Source of the DNA: an uncultured Erysipelotrichaceae bacterium
GTDB lineage: Bacteria; Bacillota_I; Bacilli_A; Erysipelotrichales; Erysipelotrichaceae
Length of the DNA stretch: 64,000 nucleotides
Assembly: GCA_947649125.1 (NCBI GenBank)
Contig: CANSQL010000004.1
Location: 36,200-100,199 of the forward strand
Direction: 5' to 3'
Shown here: positions 42,656 through 51,686 of the stretch, piece after piece
Numbering within the stretch: the stretch's first letter is position 1
Layout of the letters: each line of letters begins with the position of its first letter
Notes under the pieces: generated by a model
What the model was told of the DNA's origin: nothing
The model's database searches: none
The model's input: the letters and a program-made list of their open reading frames with translations, nothing else
Program-made: the position numbers and the translations under genes

Positions 42656-42687
42656 AACAAAGGTCATCCGACAGAAGCAGATGACCT
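42656..42687 (-). terminator. Terminator of the sucrose operon
   Basis: AGGTCATC/GATGACCT stem (42661-42668/42680-42687), with TTTGTTTTATG following on the minus strand. Confidence 0.75.
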
Positions 42688-42695
42688 GAAATTAT

Positions 42696-43691
42696 TTATT
42701 TTATATCAAAATTCGACGAAAGCTTCAGCTCAGAACGAAATTTCGCAAAGGTTTGGGCATCAGCCATCGCATCTAACGCACCGGCTTGAGTTACGGTATA
42801 AGCCGCATATGCATTCGCAAAACTTAAATATTCAGAAAGCTGTGCTTGCGTTAATGTATCGATCGATAAAACTTCATCACGAAGCAGACAATACAGGAAT
42901 GCGCCGATAAAGGAGTCACCGGCACCCGTCGTATCTCTGCACTCAACCGCAAGACCGGCTGCCTCTGCTTTGCATGTTTTCGTATAAGCACAAACGCCTT
43001 CCTTACCCTTTGTATAGATCACAAGCTTCGTTTGGTCTTTCAATAAGTCATCAAGTGCATCTTCGATATTTGTTTTTGAGGTGATAAAGCTTAGTTCCTC
43101 ATCTGATATTTTTAAAATATCGGCATGGGGCATAAACTCATGCACACTCTGATATAAGGCTCTTTCATCATTCCACAGTGAAAAACGCAGATTGGGATCA
43201 AAGCATACAAGCAGCTGTTCCTCATGCGCATAACGAATCAGCGTTTCATGCGCATGCTTCATCGGTGATTCAACCAGTGATACGCTGCAGAAATGTAGGA
43301 TTCCGCAATCCTTCAGCATTTCTTTTTTGATATGCTTAGGAGAAAGCATTAAATCAGCGCTGTTGCGGCGATAAAACTGAAAATCACGATTGCCGTCGAC
43401 TGCCAGTGAAACAAAGGCCAATGCGGTATCGGCATCTGAGGTTCTTAAGATATAATCGGTATCGATTCCGGCTTTTTTCAAACATTCAATGATATAGTCA
43501 CCGAACGCATCGGCACCGAGCTGCGTAATCATGCGTGATAATCCGCCGAGCTTCGCACACGCACCGGCAACATTGGCAGGCGCTCCGCCCGCAACTCGCT
43601 GAAAATGCCCGACATCCTTTAAGCGACACCCTTTTTCTTCGGGAATAAAATCAATCAGCGCTTCTCCGATAGCACACAAACCTTTCTTCAT
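42696..43691 (-). CDS. scrK: PfkB family fructokinase
   Basis: 331 residues. GEALIDFIPEE and VAGGAPANVAGACAKLGG near the N-terminus, and DTTGAGDSFIGAFLYCL (~249-265) with the catalytic Asp, are PfkB signatures. It phosphorylates the fructose released by the GH32 enzyme, which fits its place as third gene of the sucrose operon. The start ATG at 43691 has GGATGAGAAG upstream, a weak site; it lies 12 bases after the GH32 gene. Confidence 0.9.
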   Translation of the reverse strand: MKKGLCAIGEALIDFIPEEKGCRLKDVGHFQRVAGGAPANVAGACAKLGGLSRMITQLGADAFGDYIIECLKKAGIDTDYILRTSDADTALAFVSLAVDGNRDFQFYRRNSADLMLSPKHIKKEMLKDCGILHFCSVSLVESPMKHAHETLIRYAHEEQLLVCFDPNLRFSLWNDERALYQSVHEFMPHADILKISDEELSFITSKTNIEDALDDLLKDQTKLVIYTKGKEGVCAYTKTCKAEAAGLAVECRDTTGAGDSFIGAFLYCLLRDEVLSIDTLTQAQLSEYLSFANAYAAYTVTQAGALDAMADAQTFAKFRSELKLSSNFDIK

Positions 43692-43703
43692 CTTCTCATC
43701 CTT

Positions 43704-45155
43704 TCAAATTTCCCATTGATACGGATTCATTTTATACCATACGACACTGCCCCGCAAGTCTTTTCCGTGAATTGATAACGGTGTATGTGCTTGTTTTTCA
43801 TATACTCGAGTTGTGAATACATAAGCACCGTCATTGATAAACACCTCCAAAGAAGAAGTGTCCGAATAAATCGTAATTCGCTCAAGTGAGGGCAGAATCG
43901 CACTTCTTACGGTTCTTCCGCTGCCGTCTGCTCCCATATGCAGAGAAAAGCGTTTCGTATCAACATCATATTTCATATCCACTTCATTACGCACACGGAT
44001 TGAAAAGGATGCTTCTTGTTCAATCGCAATCGTACATTCATAAACACGCTCAAGCAGCTGTTTCTCATTAAACTGTGTAAGTGAACCGCAGTGTTTTTCA
44101 CCGCGCAGTGCGTTCAGCTCCGCAATCGGTGTTTGATACAGCATGCCGTCATGATAAGACAACACCCGCGGAATTGTTAAGGCATGTTGCCACCCTCGCT
44201 CACATGTCGGATTATCATACGGAATATCGGGCATCCCCATCCAACCGATTAAAATACGACGATTTTGTTGATCGACAAAAGTCTGCGGCGCATAAAAATC
44301 GAAGCCGTAATCCAGCGTTTGAAACGATTCTAATTCAAGCGAATGCTCAATATCACCCGATACGGGAAAATAACCGCATTGATAAACATTCTGATAGCGA
44401 TCTGCTTCCTGTGGTACCCCTTGCGGACATGCAATTAAAAGCGTTTGTCCGTCTAAATCAAACAAATCAGGGCATTCCCACATATATCCGAATGTTTTAG
44501 GAGTCGTCAATAAGCGATCAAAGCTGAAATGAATGAGATCCTTCATTTGATAGATCAGCACGCATCCCTGATCACTCTTGGTACGCCCGCCGAGTACAAG
44601 ATAGGTTTTTCCGTTATGCTCATAAAGCTTCGGATCACGCACATGTTTACTCATATCATCTGGGTAATCCTCATTGCGCATGAGACATTTTTTATCGCCC
44701 AACAGATAACCGTCTTTGCTTGTCACAAGCATTGTATTATGCTCTCTGCCTTCATAAATATAATCATAAGCACGATCGGTAAGCTTCACATTTCCCGTAT
44801 AATAGAAGTACAGTTGATCGTTATGAATATAAGCACTGCCGGAATAAGCACCGCGCAGATCATAGCGGCTATCGGGAAACAGAACAGGCTCTTCCTGTTT
44901 CCATGTACAGAAATCCTTTGTCGTAACATGCCCCCACAGTTTCACCTTGCCTTCGGTATCAAAAGGGGAATACTGATAATAGACATGATAAATATCATGA
45001 AACTGACATAGACCGTTCGGATCATTCAGCCAACCGCTGTCAGGCATAATATGATAAGCAAGCCGCCACGGGTCTTTCTTTACCCGTTCACGTTCTTCCG
45101 CAAACTGCCGTGCTTTTTTTTCATATTCTGCTTTTGTCATTGATAATGCATTCAT
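43704..45155 (-). CDS. scrB: Sucrose-6-phosphate hydrolase (GH32)
   Basis: 483 residues. WLNDPNG (42-48) carries the nucleophile D45, RDPK (173-176) the transition-state stabiliser and ECPD (227-230) the acid/base E227, the three GH32 signatures. The C-terminal beta-sandwich follows at ~345-480. There is no signal peptide, so it is cytoplasmic and splits the sucrose-6-phosphate delivered by the PTS into glucose-6-phosphate and fructose. It starts 3 bases after the PTS gene. Confidence 0.95.
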   Translation of the reverse strand: MNALSMTKAEYEKKARQFAEERERVKKDPWRLAYHIMPDSGWLNDPNGLCQFHDIYHVYYQYSPFDTEGKVKLWGHVTTKDFCTWKQEEPVLFPDSRYDLRGAYSGSAYIHNDQLYFYYTGNVKLTDRAYDYIYEGREHNTMLVTSKDGYLLGDKKCLMRNEDYPDDMSKHVRDPKLYEHNGKTYLVLGGRTKSDQGCVLIYQMKDLIHFSFDRLLTTPKTFGYMWECPDLFDLDGQTLLIACPQGVPQEADRYQNVYQCGYFPVSGDIEHSLELESFQTLDYGFDFYAPQTFVDQQNRRILIGWMGMPDIPYDNPTCERGWQHALTIPRVLSYHDGMLYQTPIAELNALRGEKHCGSLTQFNEKQLLERVYECTIAIEQEASFSIRVRNEVDMKYDVDTKRFSLHMGADGSGRTVRSAILPSLERITIYSDTSSLEVFINDGAYVFTTRVYEKQAHTPLSIHGKDLRGSVVWYKMNPYQWEI

Positions 45156-45158
45156 AGC

Positions 45159-47072
45159 TTACCTCTTTGTGATTTTCATGACCGCATCATCAATTACGCA
45201 GTCACCGTCCTTTAACAGCGTCAACACGTGATCTTCCATGCCTTCACTCAGAATCACCATAGTTTCATCGCTGTATCCTTTTTCCTTTATGATGTTTAAA
45301 TCCATTTCCAAAAGCAATGTCCCCTGCGTTACTTGTTGCCCTTGCTTTACAAACACTTGAAAGCCTTCCTGATTCAAGTTGACCGTATCAATACCACAGT
45401 GAATTAACAGCTGTACGCCGTTTTCCAATGTTAAGCCGAGCGCATGACCGCCGGGGAATATAAAGGAAACCGCTGCGTTCGCCGGTGCATATACTTTCCC
45501 GTCTTTCGGATAAATCACGATTCCGTCCCCCATGCTTTTATTCGCAAACATCGGATCACTTGCTTCACTGACCGAATGAACTTCACCGCTCATCACCGAT
45601 TGCAGCACTACCTCATGAACATTCGGTAATTCTTGTGTATCCTTCGCTGTGGAAGATGTTTCCTGCATCGCGGCTTTTGCTTCCGCTTTTTTTCCTAATA
45701 CCAAAGTCATCACAAATGCCACGATAATTGAAATCACTAAACCGATACCAAAGTTTAACCAGTTTTTCGGATCCACTGAGATAAATCCCGGTAAACCTGC
45801 TGCCCCCAGCGCCACCGCCAGCACATGATTAAGCGCAATCCATGCACTTCCGCAGGCAGAACCGATACATGCGGCGATAAACGGATAACGCAGTTTTAAA
45901 TTCACACCGAACATTGCCGGCTCGGTAATACCTAACAATGCCGAAATACCCGATGCACTGCATAATGATCTCATTTTTTCATTTTTCGTAATTAACAGTA
46001 CCGCAAGTACGGCAGCCCCCTGTGCCGCATTAGACATTGATGCCGTAACGAAGATAAAGCTTCCGCCCGTATGTGCCATATCCGCAATCAGCTGTGTTTC
46101 TACAGCGATAAAGCTATGATGCATACCGGTAATAACGATCGGGGCATAGAAGCCGCCGAAGATTCCGCCGCCGACAAATCCCAATGTAGAATATACCCAT
46201 GTGATCGCACTCGCCAACATATCACCGGCACCGCGCATCAGCGGACCGATGATCGTAAAGGTCAAAAACGAAGTGACAAGAATCGCAATCAACGGTGTAG
46301 ACAAATTGTCAAGCCAAGACGGTGTGATCTTATGCAGGCGCTTTTCAAGCGTTGCCAACAAATAAGAAACAGCCAAAACCGGAAGCACCGTTCCTTGATA
46401 GCCGACCGCATCAATTCCTAAACCGAAGATATTCCATGTCGGCACTTCCACACCGGTTCCCAATGAGTACGCATTCAGCAATTCCGGGTGTACCATAATC
46501 ATCCCCATCGCAGCACCCAAATAAGGATTTCCGCCGAATTTCTTCGTTGCCGAAAAACCTAACAGAACCGGCAGAAACGTAAACGGCGCATTCGCAAACA
46601 GATTGATCATCGCCGCTAAGTCCGCAAACTGCGGATACATAGAGATCAACGACTGACCGTCAAAGAAGTTCGCTGTTAAAATATTATTAACTCCCATTAA
46701 CAAGCCGCCCGCAACAATTGCCGGAATGATCGGCACAAAGATGTCACTTAACAGCTTGACCGCACGCTGAAGCCATTTCCCTTCCTGCTTCTCACTGTTT
46801 ACGGCAGCTGCTTCGCTTTGATTGATCCCCAGCTGTTGATTGATTTCATCGTATACGAGATTTACGGTTCCCGCTCCGATAATAATCTGATATTGTCCGT
46901 TCGTATAAAATGTACCCTTGGCAATATCCAACTGCTCAAGTGCCGCTTCATCAACCGATTCCTTGTTTTTTAAAACAAAGCGCAGTCTTGTCGCACAATG
47001 CATTAATGAAATGATGTTTTCTTTGCCGCCGACACACTTTACGATATCAGCCGCAGGCTTACGATAATCCAT
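45159..47072 (-). CDS. Sucrose-type PTS transporter, fused IIBCA
   Basis: 637 residues from ATG 47072, with AGAGGAGG 8 bases upstream. The IIB domain (1-80) has its phosphorylation Cys at 26 in MHCATRLRFVL. The IIC domain (~105-470) has about ten membrane segments, including GGFYAPIVITGMHHSF. The IIA domain (~495-637, VLQSVMSGEVHSV; LLIHCGIDTVNLN with the active His) is fused at the C-terminus. By family it belongs to the glucoside/sucrose group; the GH32 and fructokinase neighbours point to sucrose. It is the first gene of the operon. Confidence 0.94.
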   Translation of the reverse strand: MDYRKPAADIVKCVGGKENIISLMHCATRLRFVLKNKESVDEAALEQLDIAKGTFYTNGQYQIIIGAGTVNLVYDEINQQLGINQSEAAAVNSEKQEGKWLQRAVKLLSDIFVPIIPAIVAGGLLMGVNNILTANFFDGQSLISMYPQFADLAAMINLFANAPFTFLPVLLGFSATKKFGGNPYLGAAMGMIMVHPELLNAYSLGTGVEVPTWNIFGLGIDAVGYQGTVLPVLAVSYLLATLEKRLHKITPSWLDNLSTPLIAILVTSFLTFTIIGPLMRGAGDMLASAITWVYSTLGFVGGGIFGGFYAPIVITGMHHSFIAVETQLIADMAHTGGSFIFVTASMSNAAQGAAVLAVLLITKNEKMRSLCSASGISALLGITEPAMFGVNLKLRYPFIAACIGSACGSAWIALNHVLAVALGAAGLPGFISVDPKNWLNFGIGLVISIIVAFVMTLVLGKKAEAKAAMQETSSTAKDTQELPNVHEVVLQSVMSGEVHSVSEASDPMFANKSMGDGIVIYPKDGKVYAPANAAVSFIFPGGHALGLTLENGVQLLIHCGIDTVNLNQEGFQVFVKQGQQVTQGTLLLEMDLNIIKEKGYSDETMVILSEGMEDHVLTLLKDGDCVIDDAVMKITKR

Positions 47073-47094
47073 AGTATTGTTCCTCCTCTTATTT

Positions 47095-47147
47095 ATGGTA
47101 TCGGTACCATCTATAAATAGTATAAAGCGGTTACATTCGCTTGTCAA
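47095..47147 (-). promoter_or_regulatory. Sucrose operon promoter with operator and cre-like site
   Basis: On the minus strand TTGACA (47147-47142), 17-base spacer, TATACT (47124-47119). A cre-like sequence ATGTAACCGCTTTAT (47136-47122) matches the CcpA consensus at all but one fixed position. Just downstream lies the palindrome ATGGTATCGGTACCAT (47095-47110), a likely LacI-type operator. Together they allow induction by sucrose and repression by glucose. Confidence 0.8.
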
Positions 47148-47221
47148 TACCATTTTATATATTTTTATAAAAACTTATATAAAAGGACTTAAACCGCTTT
47201 CAGAAACTTTCTTATCCATTT

Positions 47222-47237
47222 ATGTTATCGGTACCAT
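47222..47237. promoter_or_regulatory. Second LacI-type operator
   Basis: ATGTTATCGGTACCAT differs at one position from the operator at 47095 and lies 127 bases away, towards the end of the lacI-type gene. Two spaced operators could support looping by the regulator. Confidence 0.7.
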
Positions 47238-47285
47238 AATTATCGGTATATGTCCCATATATTAAATTAACACCGGCAGATAATG

Positions 47286-47308
47286 AAAAAGAATGCTTAT
47301 TCGCATTC
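47286..47308 (-). terminator. Terminator of lacI-type gene
   Basis: GAATGC/GCATTC stem (47291-47296/47303-47308) spanning the stop codon, with TTTTTC following on the minus strand. Confidence 0.8.
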
Positions 47309-48289
47309 CTTTACGCTTTCACCTTCAATAAAGGTATAATCGACCACCTGTGTTTTAGAAACCGGTTCATGATTAATCATTTTAATCATCGTTTCACCCG
47401 CTAAATATCCTGCCGTATCTGAATCATAGCGAACGGTAGACAGCTTCGGTGTCAGTATCTCGCTTGCTTCATACCCGCCGAAACCGATAACGGAAATATC
47501 CTCGGGGATTTTCAAACCGCGCTGTTTAATGACTTGATAGGCAGCCATTGCCTGTGTATCCGTCGCGCAGATCATCACATCCACGCGATGCTTACGCAAA
47601 TATTCTGCGATTTTATCTTTGGTTCCTTCATAAGAAAAATCGGCGATAATTTCTTTGACGTTTTTGATTCGGTATTTAGCCAAACCGGCAAACACACCGT
47701 TACGGCGATGAACACCGATCGCTTCATCATGGGCGGTAACACCGACATACACCGGTCGTTCAAAATGACGCTGTCCGATATATTCACCGACGAATTTCCC
47801 CGCTTCAAAGTCATCATAAATAACCGATATGCCACGCTCGTATTTCTGCGCCACAAACAATAACGGAATATCCAGCTTTTCGGCAATTTGTGCATGTTCC
47901 TCAGTAATCTGAGTCGCCAGCAGGATAATACCGTCCGCTTTCATTCGCCACAGGCTTTCGATACTGCGCAGTTCTAAGCGAATATCATGGCTCGTATTTA
48001 CAAACAGCGAGGTATAATTATCCTTACGCAAATATTGATCAATCGCCATCAGCATTCTTCCGGAAACGGTAGAATCCAAACAAGGCGCAATGACACCGAT
48101 GATTCTGCTTTCCTTCGCTTTTAAGCTCTGCGCAAATGTATTTGGTTCGTAATGATATTTATCAATCACTTTCTTGATTTTTTTTCGTGTATCCTCTTTG
48201 ACATAACCGCCGTTAAAATAACGAGAAACCGTACTTTTGGTAACACCGGCATATTCGGCAATGTCCCTCATGGTCAATTTCTTGTTCAT
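47297..48289 (-). CDS. LacI family transcriptional repressor of the sucrose operon
   Basis: 330 residues from ATG 48289, with GAGGTG 4-6 bases upstream. LTMRDIAEYAGVTKSTVSRYFNGG (4-27) is the LacI helix-turn-helix with hinge region KVIDKYHYEPN. Residues ~60-330 form the periplasmic-binding-protein-like effector domain (RIIGVIAPCLDS; ISVIGFGGYE). It reads towards the sucrose operon, and two matching palindromes lie between them. The bound sugar is not visible; sucrose or fructose phosphates are usual. It has its own promoter, next to a triple repeat. Confidence 0.92.
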   Translation of the reverse strand: MNKKLTMRDIAEYAGVTKSTVSRYFNGGYVKEDTRKKIKKVIDKYHYEPNTFAQSLKAKESRIIGVIAPCLDSTVSGRMLMAIDQYLRKDNYTSLFVNTSHDIRLELRSIESLWRMKADGIILLATQITEEHAQIAEKLDIPLLFVAQKYERGISVIYDDFEAGKFVGEYIGQRHFERPVYVGVTAHDEAIGVHRRNGVFAGLAKYRIKNVKEIIADFSYEGTKDKIAEYLRKHRVDVMICATDTQAMAAYQVIKQRGLKIPEDISVIGFGGYEASEILTPKLSTVRYDSDTAGYLAGETMIKMINHEPVSKTQVVDYTFIEGESVKECE

Positions 48290-48328
48290 AGGCACCTCTT
48301 TTTCATCTTTTTTATTTTCAACATTATC

Positions 48329-48357
48329 ATTATAAGGCATATCAAGTTATTTGACAA
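48329..48357 (-). promoter_or_regulatory. Promoter of lacI-type gene
   Basis: On the minus strand TTGTCA (48357-48352), 17-base spacer, TATAAT (48334-48329). The tandem repeat array begins at the -35 box. Confidence 0.75.
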
Positions 48358-48431
48358 TAAAACCTGTTGGATTCTAATGACATAAAACCTGTTGGATTCT
48401 AATGACATAAAACCTGTTGGATTCTAATGAC
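48357..48431. repeat. Three exact tandem copies of a 25-bp unit
   Basis: Units at 48357-48381, 48382-48406 and 48407-48431 each begin ATAAAACCTG and end CTAATGAC, without a mismatch. The array lies between the promoters of the lacI-type gene and of the flavin reductase gene and touches the -35 box of the former. Exact identity suggests recent expansion and a possible source of copy-number variation. Confidence 0.9.
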
Positions 48432-48480
48432 ATGAAATACACTAAGATCGCTTTTTTATTCTGCTTGTTTTTATTCACTC

Positions 48481-48509
48481 TTTACAATTCACATGCATAT
48501 CATTATAAT
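48481..48509 (+). promoter_or_regulatory. Promoter of flavin reductase gene
   Basis: TTTACA (48481-48486), 17-base spacer, TATAAT (48504-48509), about 20 bases before the start codon. Confidence 0.75.
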
Positions 48510-48529
48510 GCAGTAGAAGGAGGGTCCTT

Positions 48530-49030
48530 ATGTTTAAAGAAATAACAATACAGGATTATCAAAGTAATATTTTTCATAAGATCGGCAAGGAATGGATGCT
48601 GATCGGCGCAAAAGCGAATGATCGATGTAATGCAATGACAGCTTCATGGGGCGGCATGGGTATTTTATGGAATAAACCGGTTGTATTTGTATTTATCCGT
48701 CCGCAGCGTTTTACCAACAGCTTAGTAAGTGAAGCTTCCCACTTTTCTTTGTCCTTTTATCCCGAGCATATGCGGGAAATGCTTTCGTATATGGGAAAAG
48801 CCAGCGGTAAAGATGAGGATAAAATCGCAAAGGCAGGATTACATGTCATAGCGGATCATGCGCCTTATTTTGCGGAAGCGAATGAAGTAATGATCTGTCG
48901 TAAGCTGTTTGCGCAAGAATTAGATCCCGAATGCATTCTTGATGCTTCGATCGATAAGCAGAATTATCCGCTGAAGGACTATCATATTTTATATGTCGGA
49001 GAAATCGAAAAAATCCTCGTAAAACAGTAA
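48530..49030 (+). CDS. Flavin reductase-like FMN-binding protein
   Basis: 166 residues. CNAMTASWGGMGILWNKPVVFVFIRPQRFT is the FMN-binding split-barrel signature of the flavin reductase-like group, followed by FSLSFYPEHMREMLSYMGKASGKDEDK. These cytoplasmic proteins bind FMN and reduce flavins or other substrates with NAD(P)H; the actual substrate is not known. The ATG has AAGGAGGG 6 bases upstream. It is monocistronic, with promoter and terminator. Confidence 0.88.
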   Translation: MFKEITIQDYQSNIFHKIGKEWMLIGAKANDRCNAMTASWGGMGILWNKPVVFVFIRPQRFTNSLVSEASHFSLSFYPEHMREMLSYMGKASGKDEDKIAKAGLHVIADHAPYFAEANEVMICRKLFAQELDPECILDASIDKQNYPLKDYHILYVGEIEKILVKQ

Positions 49031-49062
49031 AGCTGCACGCATTTCATGCCTACAGCTTTTTT
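49029..49062. terminator. Terminator between convergent genes
   Basis: AAGCTG...GCAT / ATGC...CAGCTT interrupted stem, with seven T on the plus strand. It ends the flavin reductase transcript and may also serve the threonine aldolase gene. Confidence 0.8.
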
Positions 49063-49063
49063 T

Positions 49064-50095
49064 CTATGCTCTTAAATAATGCTTCAGCCATGCCAAGCAT
49101 TCATCTACTGCCTGTTCCTCACACGCCCATGATGTCACAAAGCGTACTGCACTACGTTTGTCATCCAACTTTTTCCATAGCTGAAACTGAAACTTCTGTG
49201 CCATTTGTTCAAGCAATTTCTGTTCAAAAATCGGAAAAATTTGATTGGTCGTAGTTTTCACAAAGAATGAGATTCCTTCCCGTTCCATGCCTTCTTGTAA
49301 TTTCTGCGCCATTTTTACCGCATGATCGGCTAAATCCAAATAACGATTTTCTTCAAACAATACCGAAAACTGCAGACCCAACAAACGTCCTTTGGCTAAC
49401 ATCGCACCCTGTTGCTTGACGGAAAAGCGGAAGTTTTGTTTCAACGCATCATTGAATATCACAACAGCTTCGCCGAACAACGCTCCGCACTTAGTACCGC
49501 CCAGATAACAAACATCAAAGTACTTTGCTAGATCAGCCAAGCCAAGATCACTGTCATTCGCAACAAGCGCCATCGGTAAACGCGCACCGTCCATATACAA
49601 CAACAGTCCGTATTCATCACAAACATCACGAAGTGCCTTTAACTCTGCTTTTGTATAAACAGTACCGATTTCAGTCGCATTGGATATGTAAACCATTGCC
49701 GGCTTTACCATATGCTCATCCACATGCTCATTCATCACAGCTCTGATGCCCTGCGGCAACACCTTACCCATCTCGCTGTCAGCCACCAATACCTTATGTC
49801 CGCTCGCTTCGATCGCGCCTGTTTCATGTACATTAATATGTCCGCTTTTTGCCGCTATTACCGCTTCATACGGTCTTAATGCCGAGGAAATCACAACCTG
49901 ATTGCATTGCGTCCCGCCGACTAAAAAATGAATATCGCAAGTATCACTTTGCAGCTGCTCACGAATCAACGCTCTTGCTTTATTGCATTCCTCATCCAAT
50001 CCATATCCGACGCTTTGCTTGCGATTTGTATCAACCATAGCCTGAAGAATTGCTTCACATGCCCCTTCACTGTAATCACTGTTAAAACTATACAT
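49064..50095 (-). CDS. Threonine aldolase (low-specificity, PLP)
   Basis: 343 residues of the beta-eliminating lyase/threonine aldolase family. FLVGGTQCNQVVISSAL, HINVHETGAIEASGHKV, LYMDGARLPMAL and DVCYLGGTKCGALFGEAV (with the PLP Lys) are the family's landmarks. It splits L-threonine or L-allo-threonine into glycine and acetaldehyde in the cytoplasm. It is monocistronic. The ATG has GGAAAGGAAT 4-8 bases upstream. Confidence 0.93.
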   Translation of the reverse strand: MYSFNSDYSEGACEAILQAMVDTNRKQSVGYGLDEECNKARALIREQLQSDTCDIHFLVGGTQCNQVVISSALRPYEAVIAAKSGHINVHETGAIEASGHKVLVADSEMGKVLPQGIRAVMNEHVDEHMVKPAMVYISNATEIGTVYTKAELKALRDVCDEYGLLLYMDGARLPMALVANDSDLGLADLAKYFDVCYLGGTKCGALFGEAVVIFNDALKQNFRFSVKQQGAMLAKGRLLGLQFSVLFEENRYLDLADHAVKMAQKLQEGMEREGISFFVKTTTNQIFPIFEQKLLEQMAQKFQFQLWKKLDDKRSAVRFVTSWACEEQAVDECLAWLKHYLRA

Positions 50096-50264
50096 ATTTC
50101 GATTCCTTTCCTTTTTTCCAATATTATAACTTATCTTTTAAAACTTTGATAGTGCAATCAATAAATTCATTTCAACCGGCAGTCATTTTCTAAAAATTCC
50201 CAGTCGCAATATTACGTATAATATAAATTCTGCTGTTCACAATAATGTCAGGAGGTAAAGAAAA

Positions 50265-50510
50265 ATGAAAAAAGAAAAAAACAACAAAAAAGAGCGTTTT
50301 GTCGCTGCACGTCGTAACCCTGACGGAACTTTAAGTGAGTTCAAAGACAGCAAGGGTAAGGTTTATGACTACGAACAGGCTTTAGAGGCCGTAGAAGCAG
50401 GTAAAATCGAAAACGCATTGCCGTTTACCGGTCGTGACGGTGCTCGTCATATCCGCGGTGTGAATGACGGTAATGAGTCTACTAACTTAAGTAGCTTAAA
50501 AGAATTCTAA
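50265..50510 (+). CDS. DUF3892-like small protein, 81 aa
   Basis: A lysine-rich N-terminus (MKKEKNNKKERFVAARRNPDGTL) precedes SKGKVYDYEQALEAVEAGKIENALPFTGRDGARHIRGVNDG, which matches the layout of DUF3892 proteins (strand, 'a...i..g.i.n', 'g..g...lrs..d'). The function is unknown. The ATG has AGGAGGT 9 bases upstream. It is monocistronic with a strong terminator. Confidence 0.75.
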   Translation: MKKEKNNKKERFVAARRNPDGTLSEFKDSKGKVYDYEQALEAVEAGKIENALPFTGRDGARHIRGVNDGNESTNLSSLKEF

Positions 50511-50522
50511 AAACGAATATTC

Positions 50523-50555
50523 GGCATACGATGAAAGTCGTATGCCTTTTATTTT
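50523..50555 (+). terminator. Terminator of DUF3892-like gene
   Basis: GGCATACGA/TCGTATGCC stem (50523-50531/50538-50546), followed by TTTTATTTT. Confidence 0.85.
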
Positions 50556-51673
50556 ACGTAAAGCTCCTCCTGCATCAGGCTTACTAATGAAGTATCATGA
50601 AGCATGGTTTCGACGTTCATCAAAAACATGACATCACTGATTTTCTCCTCTTGAATGATCGCCTGCAGCGAATCATAATAATAACGCGGATCGATCACAA
50701 TGATTTTATGATAATACGGAAGTAAAAACGGGATAAAACAATTCGCATAGGAATCCTTGATCAGTAATAGACTTCGTTCATTTTCCGCTGTTGTCAATAT
50801 ATCGATACGCTCAAAATTGCCGCTTAAAAAGATTTCATACGGATTACTGCCGTATTGTTTTGTTTGATCATAAACAGATGTCGTACGCTTCTGTTCCCGA
50901 ACATAGGTCACTATTGTTTGTACCTTATCCGCTGCGGGCTTATAAATTTCAATCGTATCACTGATATCAATACCCGAGGCATTTGCCAAGGTCCCGTAAA
51001 ATGCGTTATTGACAGTGATCGGTTCATAGCTTACAGAATCCTTCAGTCCCCGCTGCTTCTGCCATTCGCGAAACATGGAGTAAGCACCGAGCGTAGTCCA
51101 GTGATGATCACCCCTGTAGTAGATATAGTCTTCTTTGTATCGATCCATGATTGTAAGAGTATCAAGTGTATGGTATGGGGCATCCAGCTGCTTCTGAAAG
51201 CTGCGAATATTTGAGCGCTGTTCTTGATACAGTGAGGAAATCACAGCATTTTCCAATACTCCGCTTACGGTAGGAATCAACAGAAAATCAAAGCGAAGCT
51301 GTTTATTTTTCAGCGCAAAGGCATTCAGCGCTTCACTCAGCTTTTTCATGCTTGATTGATCAATAGAAGCACTGTCTTGATAAAGCTGATTTTTTCCGAT
51401 CCATACTTGATTGAGATTTCGCATTCCCAAGGCTGTCTGTACATAGCGCTGCAGCTTGACAAAGCCGTCGCGCAGCACAAATTGATCCGCTAAGGCCTTT
51501 TCCGCTTTTTCCTGAAGCGAACCGTCGCTGAGTGCTTGTAAGGTAATGTCGGGAAGCTGATTCAGTGAACGCTGTTCTCGCTCACTGATTTTCTTTTGCG
51601 GTTTTATAAATATCGCACTTCCGAATACGACTAATGTGAGAAAAAACAACAGCGCATAAGATGGTTTCTTCAT
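50549..51673 (-). CDS. DHHW family protein (AlgX/DltD-like acyl transfer)
   Basis: 374 residues from ATG 51673 (AAAGGAG 7 bases upstream). An N-terminal membrane anchor (~7-24) precedes an extracellular SGNH-like domain with GDHHW (188-192), which supplies the family's catalytic pair, and an LLIKDSYANCFIPFLLPYY segment with the nucleophile-type Ser. DHHW proteins act with MBOAT acyltransferases to add O-acyl groups to cell-surface polymers. It is the last gene of a four-gene operon, 13 bases after the MBOAT gene. Confidence 0.88.
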   Translation of the reverse strand: MKKPSYALLFFLTLVVFGSAIFIKPQKKISEREQRSLNQLPDITLQALSDGSLQEKAEKALADQFVLRDGFVKLQRYVQTALGMRNLNQVWIGKNQLYQDSASIDQSSMKKLSEALNAFALKNKQLRFDFLLIPTVSGVLENAVISSLYQEQRSNIRSFQKQLDAPYHTLDTLTIMDRYKEDYIYYRGDHHWTTLGAYSMFREWQKQRGLKDSVSYEPITVNNAFYGTLANASGIDISDTIEIYKPAADKVQTIVTYVREQKRTTSVYDQTKQYGSNPYEIFLSGNFERIDILTTAENERSLLLIKDSYANCFIPFLLPYYHKIIVIDPRYYYDSLQAIIQEEKISDVMFLMNVETMLHDTSLVSLMQEELYVK

Positions 51674-51686
51674 AAACGGCTCCTTT

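Noticed and set aside
44529..45011. 160-codon plus-strand open frame opposite the GH32 gene
   Set aside because: Antisense shadow of a clear enzyme gene, without ribosome site or recognisable protein pattern.
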